Positions 12,738-25,120 of a stretch of 64,000 bases of DNA are shown one piece after another. Each line of letters opens with the position of its first letter. Positions within the stretch are counted from its first letter, which is position 1. The notes beneath the pieces were generated by a model. The model searched no databases and was not told the origin of the DNA. It saw only the letters and a program-made list of their open reading frames with translations. Source of the stretch: Apostichopus parvimensis (lineage: Eukaryota; Echinodermata; Holothuroidea; Aspidochirotida; Stichopodidae); NCBI GenBank assembly GCA_000934455.1, contig KN882267.1, positions 1-64,000 on the forward strand, given 5' to 3'. Both the position numbers and the translations under genes were made by a program.

Positions 12738-13604
12738 CTGTCAGAAAGGAAAACAGTCAAATGTAGCAATGTAGTAACACAATTTATTTGCCACTGCAAT
12801 GTTCCAAATACATGTTTGTCAAATGACATATTAAACCGGCACGAGATATCAGCATTTCTCATTTAAGCTCATTATACAGAAATTAAGCAGGGAGAAATAC
12901 CCTCCCCACATTGGAAGTCCACGGCATCAACAACCTGACCCCTTCCCAGCCTAAAAACAAAAGCTTGCACGGGCATGTTTATACTCTGTATGCTATGTGC
13001 AAATTTTGGTCTGACAACTGGTGCATCAATATGTTTCCAAATTTGCATTGAATGTGTTACAACATGCTCAATCGTGATCGATTCACTCGTCGTTCAAAGG
13101 TATTTGGCAGCAACAAGATAGTGTTAGAAATCTAACACTTTAAGTGTAAGAAGTAGGACATTAGAACCTTCAATGACAACACTTTACCTTAAAATACTCT
13201 AAAAACAAATGCACTAAAAGGCAATAAAGATAACAGGCACAAGCATATATCAAAGTCACATTAAATGTAAATCTCTAAAATGTGATGATAAAAAAAATAT
13301 AATTACGATACCTAACCCTCAAAAGCCAATATAAAACATATAGAATACTTACATACTATTTAGGATTTCTGAACAAGGAGAGGAATGAGACACATGACTC
13401 ACATAATACGTACATATACAAAGAAAGGAGGCTGGTATAAACGGTCACACCATAACCATTATTGAACGAAGGCAGCCATGACCTTTGCCCGACCACGACC
13501 CAACGGAAATTTCCCTTTAAACCACGCTTAGGGGAAAAAAGAGTATGTAACAGACATTTACCATAAACATAAACAAATTCGGCATAGTCACCACTTATAC
13601 TTAC

Positions 13605-13662
13605 ATTGTTCACACAAGAACAAGCGCACGACCAATGTCAGCAATAAGTGTAGATTACCCAT
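13605..13662 (-). CDS. Signal peptide exon of the Ig gene
   Basis: ATG lies in a good initiation context (A at -3, G at +4). The 19 codons read MGNLHLLLTLVVRLFLCEQ: a short polar start, a hydrophobic core LLLTLVVRLFL and a small/polar end, as in a secretory signal peptide. The exon ends with one base of the next codon at a strong GTAAGT donor (13604 downward). The next exon in the model accepts exactly this phase. Confidence 0.6.
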
Positions 13663-13669
13663 GTTCCTA

Positions 13670-16520
13670 GGAAAAAGGAGACCAAAATCTAGATATCAGT
13701 ACCAAATCAAGTTCTGTTCTATAGGTTTCTCTTACACTAATGAGGATATTGCAGCGTTGTACCGAATGAAGTAAATTTCATCAAGAATACATTACATGAC
13801 AGATTTGATAAATAAACAAAACGTATATAAAGGGAAAGCACATGGTCATTTTGACAGTATTGTCTTTTATAAAAGTAGAATCGTGTCTGTTGAGGGACAC
13901 AACTCATTTCATAACCCCATTGCACTACTACAATAGGGAATGTCATGTATATTTTTTTTAGTCAGAAAATTATATGGGGAAACTAGATACAAATGAGGTG
14001 ATTACGAAACAACAATTCACAGTTAGTAGGGCATTTAGAACGAATGAAAAAGGAAATACTAATATCGACAATGAACAAGAAAGGCAAGTAAGACTCCGGT
14101 GAAATTTGAAGAAATGGATAGTTTGAGCTCCTTTCATATACGTACTGAGACAAGCATTTGTAAAGCAACGAAATAGACTTCAGTAGCTAAATGTGAACGC
14201 TGAATCTGATTTGCAGCCGCGTGCTTAAAGTTTTCAGTACAATAGATATTACTATGAAATAACTAAGTTTTTAAGATGGTATATATAGGTGGTTTGCTTA
14301 GAAAGTCTCTTGGTTGAGTCGTAGCACTGTCAGTCACTGTCTAGCACCCTCCAGCAGCACTACCAGGCCCCATTGGTAACGTTGCTAGCCTGCGAATCGT
14401 TACCAAGGTAAAGTTAGAGACCCGAGTGAGGTGCCGAGTAGAAACAAGAAAAACTCTGCCCACAAGTACTTTTTAAGAAAGACTTAGAAAAGATCTTTTT
14501 AAGATAGAGTACAGAAAATACATAAGCATTTACGTGTGTGTACTTTCCTGTTCTCAGAAAGAACTTATTCGTTTGTACTGTTGTTCTCACTTTTACTCAA
14601 TAGTAAAATACAACATGTGAAGTATAATCCCTTTAACTATTCACTAAACAAGAACAACAACAACAGCATTATCGCCTCAAGCATATGCAGATAAATTGTA
14701 TACATTTAACCCAATGATAATATCAATTTGCTAAAGCCATATATTTCTTAATTAGACTGTAAAACCTATGAATTAACATTTTAACCCTCCAAAATTACAC
14801 GAAAGCCCAATAGACTACATGAATATTTATGACATGGCTGGCTTAGTAGCTATGTGCACAGCCAGTTGCGGAGGAGTATAAAGACCACTCACGTTACAAT
14901 ATTATATGGATCGCTTGAAAGTTTTCGTTCGGTTTCAGAACGACAGCGTTAATCGAAACATAGCTTCGTAACAAGTGCCTTCTCACATATATAGCATGTA
15001 TAGTCACCTACTGTCATATTAAGTCAAGACGAAACATTTCATTGAGAATGTATTCAATCATCGCGGTTTTTGGGGAGGAGTGAATAACTTCAAATGCACT
15101 TCAAAATATCATGGATTTTATCAAGAGAACAACGCGAGGCTAACATATCCTAAATAGCTTTTTACCTTTTCCTCAACTATTCCGTGGTATATGAATAAAT
15201 GTTGGAGATTTTCTGAAATATAGAGACTATTCATTGTAACAGACCAAAACTTTTTTTCAAACTAAACTTTAAAAACTTTCTTGTTGGGATACTACACAGG
15301 ATTGACAACGACGTTGTCAAGATGGCATCACGAAGGACTTACCGTACAATTATCTAGTTAGCTTGACTGTCCAGTGTGACCTCTGTATATCATATTATAG
15401 CAAAAACCATTCCATTCCTAGTGAAATAAATGTGATAAGGTAATATGTTCAACATTTAAAACACAGCCTCATCGTCCAGGCCTCTAATACAAAACATATT
15501 TGAAGCAGAAAAGAAACACATGAGACTCAACAATCTTCTAAGAGACAACGAACAACCTCACCTGTTCGACAATTGGACGTCTGAACGATTAGAAAGGGAA
15601 TGCATGAACAAAGGAATGAGGGTCCGATGGAACATGAATGTCACGAAGCTGACGTGAAGGATTCAAAGAGACAGCATACGGCGAATCACCTGCAAAGGAG
15701 TAATAATTCAATTAGAGGTCATTATGGAACAACTAATACAGGTGACTGTGGCTTGTATAGCAAATTATGGCTTAAAGATCCGGTCCGTTATGCTGCGAAT
15801 CTTCTCTTGCCCAAATAGTTTAGGCCGTGTGGACAATTTTGATGTTCAAGATTTAAAAAGAATATAACAAACATTGGTCGGGAATACGAATATTTGTTTG
15901 AATCAAATATATTGTAAACAGTAAAACTGATATAAAAGTTTCATAAACCGAATAAAGCGAAATTTAAAACTGCTAGGGCACAGGAATATGCAATAATTGA
16001 TGCACTTAGTCACCTAAATATTCCCTTCATACAAATGTGATTTTCTAATATTCAACATTGTTCTCAATAAAACAAGTTTAAAAGTGTTTTTGCAATACCT
16101 CAAAAATGTTTTTGCAAATAAGACATAGATATTAAACAATATATTGTATGTAAATTTACACCCGTCAACGGCCTAGGTCGCAAAAACTTTTAGGTCTAGA
16201 CTAGTAGCAAGTATGTAAAATATTTGAGAGGAAATTAATAAAGTACAGAAGTATTATTAATTCATATTAAGGCTCGACTTAGTCTATGTTCTGACTATGG
16301 GATTTGCAAAACAAAGATTCAAGTTGGTTTTGCAACCATACCCTCCTAAAAGAATTTCAATTAACCATTTTACAGGGAATTCATAAAAGTTCAACATGAC
16401 GGTAGAGTCTGAAAATACCTCCATTCCATTGTAACAGTTTATACAGACTTCTTGTGGTAATATAATGGACTAATTCCATCTTGAATACGAATATATACTG
16501 TCAGTTATATGGCAGCCGCC
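13670..16520. other. No gene recognised
   Basis: No conserved domain was found on either strand. This is upstream of the Ig pseudogene, so a promoter for it would lie at the left end, but I see no convincing TATA box or other core element. The frame at 15600-15818 is polar and His-rich with no recognisable pattern. Confidence 0.3.
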
Positions 16521-16525
16521 ATTTC

Positions 16526-17494
16526 TATACAGGTAGGAACTGAATAATAACTCTGTTATTGAAAGAACACGTCCCATGATTAATCGGTTTCATTTGATTA
16601 GTATTCTGTATTAAATATTGCTTCGCCGTTTGACCTGAACTGTCATTGTAGGTATGTACAGGTTACTATAGTTGTGGAGAGTGTTTATTCAAATTACCCA
16701 TCAACAATTAATTGTTCCATATTCCTATGCTCATACCTGTATCCTCTTCTTTCGATAAAACAAGAGTTAAAGAGGTGGGAGGGGGGGGGGTAAGGGGTGG
16801 TTATTCAGTAATGGTGAAGGTACACTATTTTGAGTCAAAGTAAGAAACAATTAGAAGTTTTCACATGGTGTGGTAATAAATCGGAATGATTCACGTAGGG
16901 GAATAGTCAGGAGAAGAAATTGTTCCGCTGGTGAGGACACACATAACATAACATAAGTTTATATATGCTTAACAACATGCAGTGGTGGCAACCTCATTGT
17001 GTGTTTTGTCGTTTCCATCACTGTATAATATTCTAGAAACTCGATCAAGCCAAACAAATATATAATATAAGTATAAATAAACTGCTTACACGTGATATGC
17101 AAGACCTTGGCCGAAGCAGAAAAACGTTGGCGTTTCTAAGTGAATTCATACATCTTTTATCATTAGCAAAACGATTTCGAGCAAATCCTTCTCCATTGTC
17201 TTGGTTTCTTTCACGTTTTCAGTACTACTTATGTCTATGAATTCCGATTATTGTTCAAGCATGATACGGTACAGTAGAAAATCATAGTAAAGCGTTAACG
17301 GTTATGATTACGGATTTCTTGTTACTGATTACTCATACGTACACTCAACTTATTCATAGACTTTAGCGTGGCTTGTAAAATCACACGCACGTCATCAACA
17401 TTCTTTCGTAGAGTTTTGCACAAAATTGGTTTTGTTTTCAGAGCTACAGTTACAGAGTTGGTTCCTGTTTTAGAGGACACGACTACGTCTTTTC
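16526..17494 (+). repeat. Segment A, arm of an inverted duplication
   Basis: This roughly 970-base segment is present again, reverse-complemented, at 22771-23727. Matching landmarks are GTAGGAACTG, AATAACTCTGTTATTGA, GTCATTGTAGGTATGTAC, ACAACATGCAGTGGTGGCAA and AGAGTTGGTTCCTGTTTTAG and their complements, in reversed order. By eye the arms agree at roughly nine bases in ten with small indels. I see no coding content in the segment. Confidence 0.85.
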
Positions 17495-18370
17495 GTCAAC
17501 AAATGGCCTAACGTTTCTAGTTAGGCTCAGCATAAATAAGTAAATATCCTAATTACTATAGTATATGCTGATGGTGATGGTGGGTTTGTCAGGTCTGGAG
17601 CAGCCTCCCTGATCTATTTTAGTAACATAACTTCCATTCTAAATATTAAGGCCTATATCACTGTTCAAAAGAACCAGTAAAAACTTGATTTTCCAATTTA
17701 AAACCCCCCAAAATGATGGTTTGTTGTTTATTGCTGGCTTAGGCCTTATTAATAAAGACCCATAGGTCTAAGCTAGTCATGCGTAGGCTATGCTACATGT
17801 TTACTAAAGTCAAAAGTTCAGGGTATATAATTTAGATATATTTTTTTTGTACCTTACATCGCTATTACTGTTACATCTGCTGCGTATTCGCAGGCACGAA
17901 ATAGCCATAGAAAAGCGCAGGCCTATATGCCTATATGACAACTGTTATCTTGCTCGATGGATTATCGAATTCACTGTCTGTTGTATTATCACTGGGAAAG
18001 GAATTTTAACCAGTGACTGTGACCTATGGTAGCCTATTACTACTAATTCACCCAATATTCAAGTCAATATTTTTTTTAACCGTACACCCCTGTCACTGCG
18101 CCAGATCTATACACTTCACTGAGCCCAACTTAAGGTAACTCTCAACCAATGGTGTATGTACATACAGAACGTGTTGACGGTAATGATTTACAATAGAAAC
18201 TATTAGGTTGTGTAGCTGTGAAAATGAAAGTTACTCAAATTGAAGTGCTTACTAGTACTTGGCATATTCTCCGACATGAACTATTAAGCTTCAGCTGTGT
18301 TCCTGGAAGTCTAGGCTGCCTGGCTTATACATTTTGCAACGTAATCTTGTGGAATGCTGTGCACTGCTTC
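17491..18370 (+). repeat. Segment B, direct duplicate (left copy)
   Basis: Starts at TTTCGTCAAC and is repeated in the same orientation at 24234-25120. Shared landmarks are ATGGTGATGGTGGGTTTGTC, GGTTTGT followed by TTTATTGCTGGCTTAGG, GCGCCAGATCTATACACTTC and ACATGAACTATTAAGCTTCA. In this copy the region matching the possible tail exon of the right copy lacks about a dozen bases that include the CAG acceptor, and the reading frame is closed. Confidence 0.85.
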
Positions 18371-19267
18371 TATTGATGTTTATTTTCCAAATTTTGGTTC
18401 AACCTTTGTTTTGATTCAAAAAGTGTTTTAAAAATAAACAAAGTATAGGCTCCACTAAGAAACAGGCCAGCACCTTTAATATTGTTCTAGAACAAGCCCA
18501 ACATATAAAATACTACCCTGCAAAGATCAGGGCTGTAGAGAATTTGGACATTAGAATTATCATCGGAATATTGCCAAAAACCCGTCCAAACACAGAAAAA
18601 CAGTTGAAAAACTCTTCAATGTTGAAAATAAATAATATCTCGCGCACCCTATACCCATTTTAAAAGTCTAATAAATAACATTTTCTTTAAAGGTATTTTT
18701 ACAAAAGTAATGCAATGAATCTCGGGATAGCGTCACAAAAGCATTGTAAGAACAGTTTGCACAATGCAGGTACTAAACGCGTGTGCTTGTACGGGTGGGC
18801 GTGTGCGTGTATATACTTGTATTGTATATACGTGTATTGTTTATGTATTGTATATTCTGGTGGAGGGCGTGTCCACAGTTCTTAATACAATCCTAATATC
18901 TCGGTCACTTTTCAACCAATTTCCACAGATTTAGTCACAAATGATTGGAAATATTTTAGATAATACTAATTCAACATGAAATACACCAAAAATACTATTT
19001 TGAGTATGTTTTCCTAAATAAGCTATTTGGGGACCTAATTCATTTGTTGAATACATAATTAGCTCCAAATTAGTGAAACTCATATATGGAATCAACAATC
19101 GTTACCCTTTCCATAGATATAAAAGTTTATGTCCAAAATATTCCTCTGAATTGATGTACTGCTTACTAAACTAGGTAACACTACCTTGTTAAAGGAATAT
19201 GCAAAAAAGAGCTTCCAAACTTGGGACCATACTGCCAGTAAACAATGTGAATAAAATATGATTCAAA

Positions 19268-19561
19268 GTTTTACCCCTTTATTTACATAGGTTAGAAATC
19301 TTCCTAAAGTAGAAGGAGCAGTCGCAAGGGTTGCTAGTGGGGTTTCTGCGCCATCGGTTGTTTTTAGTGGCCTATGGTTTTGGCATAGACGTGGCTTTTC
19401 TTGGTGAAGCCATTTACGATCTGGTTCAGAGAAGCAATAACGAAGACAGGCGAAACGAAAATTCAAGCGAACCGATCGACTCTAAAAGGAACAGAGCAAA
19501 GTCAAAATACTTTTCGGAGCTGCTTCTTGACCTTGCAAAAATGAATTATGGAACACATTAA
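19268..19561 (+). pseudogene. Apolipoprotein-L-like C-terminal remnant (tentative)
   Basis: After a possible acceptor (ATTTACATAG at about 19292) the reading begins VRNLPKVEGAVARVASG with APSVVFSG. A separate frame continues with FGIDVAFLGEAIYDLVQRS, followed by a polar linker and SKYFSELLLDLAKMNYGTH to a stop at 19559-19561. A small-residue hydrophobic hairpin followed by GIDV-F-L-E-IYDL is the pattern of the membrane-associating C-terminal half of ApoL-like proteins. The piece looks broken. The assignment rests on pattern only and could be wrong. Confidence 0.35.
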
Positions 19562-21689
19562 TGGGATTTGATGGGCAAAGTAATATTTATTATTATATAA
19601 TTGCATAATTTTAATATGTTTTTGATGTCAGTATACTTTACAGAGTACATTTACATGTCTATCCTCCAACGCTTGAGATCACAATTGAAATGGAAACGAG
19701 TTTTAAGAACAACAGTAAAAAATACTTCGGATAGCTTTGAATCAGGTTTCAATGCTGTGTTTGTCAACACCATTGTCCCTTGGTCATATTTCGTGCAAGA
19801 CTATATAACCCAAAATGAAATCGGTTGTCAACCATGGGGTTTATGTTGTTTGCAACAGTCAACGATGTACAATACCTGTATACAGGCGCAAATTGGTTTT
19901 TGCATGGCATACACAGAAATTATTTCTGCCATTAAAGTTGTACTGTGTGTTTGAACTAAGACATACATTATATATTTATGTCCAAATATTGGCATACCGT
20001 TTAAGAAGTCCATCCAAACAATTTAGGCAAATAAAGAAACTTCGGCATGGAATCCTGTATAATGCTTCTAAAGAAGAGAAGAAAAACGATCAAAAGTATA
20101 AAAATCGATAATGTGTGGTACAAATAATGTATTCAATTTAATCGCGCCCCTTTGTTTGAACAAGCCAAAGAAATAATATTAGGTAATGCATTTTATGTAA
20201 GAAGAAAACCCAACAACGTAACAAGTAAACTAAATAGTACAAGTGCACATGTACTAGTCTATACATAGTATCCACACAGTACACACATTAAATTTATAGT
20301 ATCCTAATCATTATCCGATTTTAACTGCATTTCGGGTATGTCCGCTTTTGCAAGCATGGAAGCAAAGTAGTTACCGAAAAAAACCTGACAAAATAACTAA
20401 TCCTCAACGAAAGGCACGTAGGACCAAGCCGCGAAGGAAATATAGTAAAAAGCGAATCTGTATCTTCGGAGAACAGCACTGAACTTAGCCTATGTCGTGC
20501 AATATGCTTAATTCAACATATTGGATCAAGTCATAGGCCTACCATTGTTTGAAGGTATTTTTTTATCCGTGACTTTTAAGGTAACGTAGATTATTGTGGA
20601 TTGATCACTCGGATCGGGGCTCACTTTTTCAATCTCGAACATTCGGTGAGGCTCAACGAACTTACCATTACCACTTATCGTCCAGCAAATTCACTGAAGG
20701 TATAGGCAGTAGTAGTAGGTTAAGTAATCGTATTTCGTGTTTACATGTAGAGTGATGTAGTGATTAGCTGATCGAGGTACTGTAAGTGATGAATATTCAT
20801 ACCCTACTGTGTTTATATGCTTCGTTGATTAACTTTCATAAGATGGGAATTTTTGTTTTAAAACAGCTTTACGAATTTACAGTTTTGTAATAATTAGTGG
20901 TAATCTTCACCTGTATCTTTATAAAACAAGGTCATTACTTGGTACATTGAAACCAGGGACAACACCAGTGTTTAATTGCAATATAGAGACAAATATAAAG
21001 CCTGACGATGTGTGATGTTTTTGTTCAAACATTCAGTGCAACTCTAATGTTTAGCTACTGTATTGTTTAGATTATCCCAGTTGTCTTTACGTATACTTGA
21101 TATAGGTATACGGCACTCGTGTGCACCAGTCCATATATAGCTCGTTTCTGGTATGGTTGAATGGTAAATTCAAAAGACAAAAGAACCATGGTTATGATCA
21201 TTTCATATTCACTAAAGTAAGTGGTTTGCGTAGGGCTGTATGCATATCACATTTGCAGCATATTAATCGAGGAGACACATTTAATGGTCTACCTATCTAT
21301 CCGCCAGTGTTACAAGGCCCATTCTGCTCAGGAGAAAGCCACAGTTGCGTGCACAGGGTTTCGAAGGTAGCAATTTCAAAATTTTCTCCGACTGACTTAG
21401 TAAGTGGACTGAGCTCTCGTGGAAAGACCAGAAGTGAATGAAGAATTGTATAAAGGAGGGGACTGCACTGGGGTCATTGAAGCAGGGGATTCGGGGTCCT
21501 CCTGACGTCAAATTGAGCATTCTGTGGCACGTGTAGACTATAAATTAGGTCTTAATAGGTTGGCACTACCGTAAGATTTTGCTAATACATACTTTATGTT
21601 ATGTTCCTAAAAAAAATGGGGTCGATCACAGTAGTGGTCCAACTCTTCCCAGCTGAATGCAAAACTCACCCGACTGAACTAATTTCAAT

Positions 21690-21745
21690 CGATTGAAGAT
21701 TGAAAATTGACGACCCCGGTCCACTTTTCGCACGCCACTGACCGC
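21690..21745 (-). mobile_element. hAT-like terminal repeat fragment
   Basis: On the minus strand 21742 downward reads CAGTGGCGTGCGAAAAGTGG followed by ACCGGGGTCGTCAATTTTC. This is the style of a hAT or MITE terminus. No second end was located, and the 5' part of the element could extend left to about 21600. Confidence 0.35.
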
Positions 21746-22770
21746 CATTATGCGATCTCCTACCCAGTGACCAATTTACTCTCATTTGAATATTCTGGCA
21801 CCTGTCATAACGGTTTTCCTTAAGTTCAGAGTTTAGATACTGACTATATCAACAAGCGTAGAAGAGAATTACCACATCTAACAAATACACACAATGTATC
21901 AAATTATGCAAAATGGCGGTGACTTGTTAGTTGTCACAACTCTCCCTACTGTTTTGCGTTGACGTATCTAAGTCAAACACAATTCGTACAAGCATTCCGT
22001 CATTCCTGACAATTTTCATCTAAATAATGCTTTTAAATTCATTATTTTAGACGTGAATATTTTAGTCAGAATACTTCAACAACAAGTGAACTCTTCAAAC
22101 TAGGAAATATAATCGAGGTGTATGTTTTTCATATACTTGCGTAAATCCAATTCTTCCAAGGTGTGTCATGCAAACAGCAATACAATTAACTTGTATAATG
22201 CTTCAAAATGCTAAAGCTTTGTTAGGATTAATGCTGTTGGTCTTTGGTATAACTCTTGTATTAGGTAGATATAGCTAAGAATCAGGAAAGAAAAAGCTGT
22301 TTTCATTGCCAATCTCACATTAAAGAGAATGATAGTAAGGAGATTTCTGACCATCCCTACATTCAGCTTCAATGAATCAGACAATAAACTAGAAATGTAG
22401 TTACGTTCCTCTTAACCACCTCTATGAGGCTGTATTGGGTGTGGAGGATGTTATTTCTGGAGTTTACCTCGAAACAGCTGTTTGCTAAAACAATTGAAAT
22501 GTTTTCTTGTAGTAATAGTTTTATTGAGAAAATTAAACTTTGTAGGAGGCTTTCCATTTGATCCAACATCCAAAAATCATCACTTCAGAACGGTTGAGAG
22601 AATATCGGTTTTATAATTCAACAGTTGGATACTTTGAATAATTAGATATGGAAAAGGTTTCTACCTACCTACCAACCTACAGCATAACAAACATGTCTCA
22701 TAGCGACCACTTTTTAAAAAAGAAACTAAAACATAGACTATTTGCTCATAATTTCATAAACCTTAACAAT

Positions 22771-23727
22771 GAAAAGACGTAGTCGTGTCCTCTAAAATAG
22801 GAACCAACTCTGTAACTGTAGCTATGAAAACAAATTTTGTGCAAAACTCTACGAAAGAATGTTGATGACGTGCGTGTTATTTTACAAGCCACGCTAAAGT
22901 CTATGAATATGTTGAGTGTACGTATGAGTAATCAGTAACAAGAAATCCGTAGTCATAGCCGTTAACGTTTTACTATGATTGGCTACTGAACCGTATCATG
23001 CTTGAACAATAATCGGAATTCATAGACATAAGTAGTACTGGAAACGTGAAAGAAACCAAGACAATGGAGAAGGATTCGCTCAAAATCGTTTTACCAATGA
23101 TAAAAGAAATATAAATTCACTTAGCAACGGCAACGTATTTTTGCTTCGGTCAATGTTTTGTATATCACGAGTACGCAGTGTATTTATACTCATATTGCGT
23201 CATTTGTACACTCTAACTTTGCTATATGCTCAAGTACGAAGATATTGTTAGGACTGTTTGAGATTCCAGAATATTATACAGTTATGGAAACGACAAAACA
23301 CACAATTAGGTTGCCACCACTGCATGTTGTGAAGCATATATACACTTATGTTATGTGTGTCCTCACCAGTGAAACAATTTCTTCTCCTGACTAATCCCCT
23401 AAATGAATCATTCTGATTTATTACCTCACCATGTGAAAACTTCTAATTGTCTCTTACTTTGACTCAAAATATTGTACCTTCACCATTTCTGAATGACCAC
23501 ACCACATCCCCCATTCAACTATTGTATTACAAAAGGAGTAATACAGGTATGAGCATAGGCATATGGAACATTTAATTGTTGATGAGCTATTTGAATAAGC
23601 GCTCTCCACAACTATAGTAAACCGTACATACCTACAATGACAGTTAATGTCAAAATACTAAACAAATGAAACTGATTATTCATGGTGTTCTGTCAATAAC
23701 AGAGTTATTATCCAGTTCCTACATATA
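22771..23727 (-). repeat. Segment A', inverted copy of 16526-17494
   Basis: This is the reverse complement of segment A, starting at GAAAAGACGTAGTCGTGTCC and ending near AGTTCCTACATATA. The 500 bases that follow (23728-24233) are not found in the left copy, and the direct repeat B' then begins. In the left copy A and B touch; here A is flipped and separated from B'. Confidence 0.85.
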
Positions 23728-24233
23728 TAGGCTTAACGTTAATAATAAGGAACATCAGTTCAAAGTTGCTTGCATTTTGTACCAGGGTGTGTTTAGGCTT
23801 TTGTCGTTAGTTTACTAACGCTATTAGGTCCTACGCTGTCCGGAGCTAGTTATAGCTAGGCCTAGTAGGGTGCTCCAACATGTCGTGCATTGAAGCCATG
23901 GAATTGACTGTAACTTCAAGATTATTTTACCTTATGCCATCGAAGTTCATTCTGGGAATAAATGACTAATACACTGTCACGAGTTTCTATAAAATAACTC
24001 TTCCCTGTCTTCTGTGTCCAAAGATAGAACTTCACTGTACTAACTTCCTAGGCCCTAGGCTAGTACTGTGTAGTAGTAGTATTTAGTAACGGTAAAGATA
24101 GAACTTAGACTAGGGCCTAAATATCCCTTTTACCACTAGTCTGACTTTTACTGACAGTTACTGGATAGGCATTGGCTAGAATAGACGTGTAAAAGTTATG
24201 ATATCGTTACAAACGAGAATGGTATAGGCCTTA

Positions 24234-25120
24234 TTTCGTCAACAGATGGCCTAACGTTACTAGTTAGGCACAGCATAAATAAGTAAATATCCTAATTACT
24301 ATAGTATATGCCGATGGTGATGGTGGGTTTGTCAGGTCTGGAGAAGCCTCCCTGAGCAGCCTCCCTGATCTATTTTAACATAACTTCCATTCTAAATATT
24401 ATATCACTGCTCAAAAGAACCAGTAAAAACTTGATTTTCCAATTTTTAACCCCAAAATGATGGTTTGTTTTTTATTGCTGGCTTAGGCCTTATTAATAAA
24501 GACCCATAGGTCTAAGCTAGTCATGCGTAGGCTATTCTGGATGTTTACTAATGTCAAAAGTTCAGGGTATAATTTAGATATAAACTTGTGTGTAGCTTAC
24601 ATCGGTATAGCTGTTACATATGCTGCGTATTCGCAGGCTTGAAATATCCATTTAAAAGGGTATATGCCTATTTGACAACTGTTATCTTGCTCGATTGAAA
24701 TATCTAGTTCACTGTCTGTTTGTATTATTACTAGGAAAGGAATTTAAACCAGTTACTGTGACCTATGTAAGCCCTATTACTTGTGCACAGACTACTAATT
24801 CACCCAATATTCAATTCCATTTTATTAAAACCAACACCCCTGTTACTGCGCCAGATCTATACACTTCACTGAGCCCAACTCAAGGTAACTATCAACCAAT
24901 AGCGTATGTATACACAGAACGTGTTGAAGGTACTGATTTATAATAGAAACTATAAGGTTGCGTAGCTGTCAAAATGAAAGTTTCTCAAATTGAAGGGCTT
25001 ACTGGTACTTTGCATATTCTCCGACATGAACTATTAAGCTTCAGCAGTGTTCCTGGGAGTCTAGGATGCCTGGCTTATACATTGGGTCATTCAATCCTAT
25101 GTAATGCTGTGCACTGTTGC
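24234..25120 (+). repeat. Segment B', direct duplicate (right copy)
   Basis: Same orientation as 17491-18370. It includes a small local tandem duplication of CAGCCTCCCTGA (around 24345-24370) absent from the left copy, and it keeps the TGTGCACAG acceptor that the left copy lacks. It contains the candidate tail exon 24791-24943, and the rest would then be 3' untranslated sequence. Confidence 0.8.
24791..24943 (+). CDS. Candidate last exon, tyrosine-rich cytoplasmic-tail-like peptide
   Basis: After the acceptor TTGTGCACAG the frame stays open for 50 codons and ends in TAA. The peptide has five tyrosines in short polar contexts: PDLYTSLSP, GNYQPI and AYVYTERVEGTDL. YTSL is a YxxL motif and the others resemble SH2-binding or sorting sites, as in tails of Ig-type receptors. 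No upstream transmembrane exon was found, and the open frame does continue upstream of the acceptor, so exon status is inference. The function is unknown. The homologous region in the other duplicate is disrupted. Confidence 0.35.
   Translation, partial: TTNSPNIQFHFIKTNTPVTAPDLYTSLSPTQGNYQPIAYVYTERVEGTDL

Larger units (their letters stand above)
11334..13662 (-). pseudogene. Ig-domain receptor-like gene (signal peptide, Ig1, start of Ig2), probably a pseudogene
   Basis: Three minus-strand pieces join by splice phase. Exon 1 (13662-13605) encodes a signal peptide and ends in phase 1 at AAT|GTAAGT. Exon 2 (12737-12399) follows a good CAG acceptor, is 339 bases (a multiple of three, phase 1 to 1) and encodes a full Ig domain. 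Exon 3 starts at 11584 after CACTCACAG, again phase 1, and begins a second Ig domain. The wording (PQFLELxK, C-x-F, a Trp, GYIIGDYNV, LNNVTVQHE, then PPRVVINDC and NITCSIFGVRP) matches a family of invertebrate Ig proteins of secreted or membrane type. In exon 2 two in-frame stops interrupt the domain (TAG at 12723-12721, TGA at 12570-12568). The second Ig domain loses its pattern before the second cysteine. No transmembrane exon was found. The stops could be assembly errors, but two in one exon plus the degraded end favour a pseudogene. Confidence 0.7.
18371..22770. other. Spacer between the duplicated segments
   Basis: It holds the apolipoprotein-L-like remnant (19268-19561) and otherwise short frames without recognisable domains. 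The plus-strand frames 19601-19954 and 19815-20111 overlap each other. The second ends in a basic tail and lies just downstream of the remnant, but neither resembles a family I know. Confidence 0.35.

Noticed and set aside
13117-13138. Palindrome AGTGTTAGAAATCTAACACT
   Set aside because: Short enough to be chance in 64 kb, with no associated element.
19601-20111. Overlapping plus-strand frames after the ApoL-like remnant
   Set aside because: The two frames compete, neither has a known pattern and splice sites are unclear.
21121-21441. Plus-strand frame of 106 codons
   Set aside because: No domain, and it overlaps an antisense frame of similar length and repeat-like sequence.
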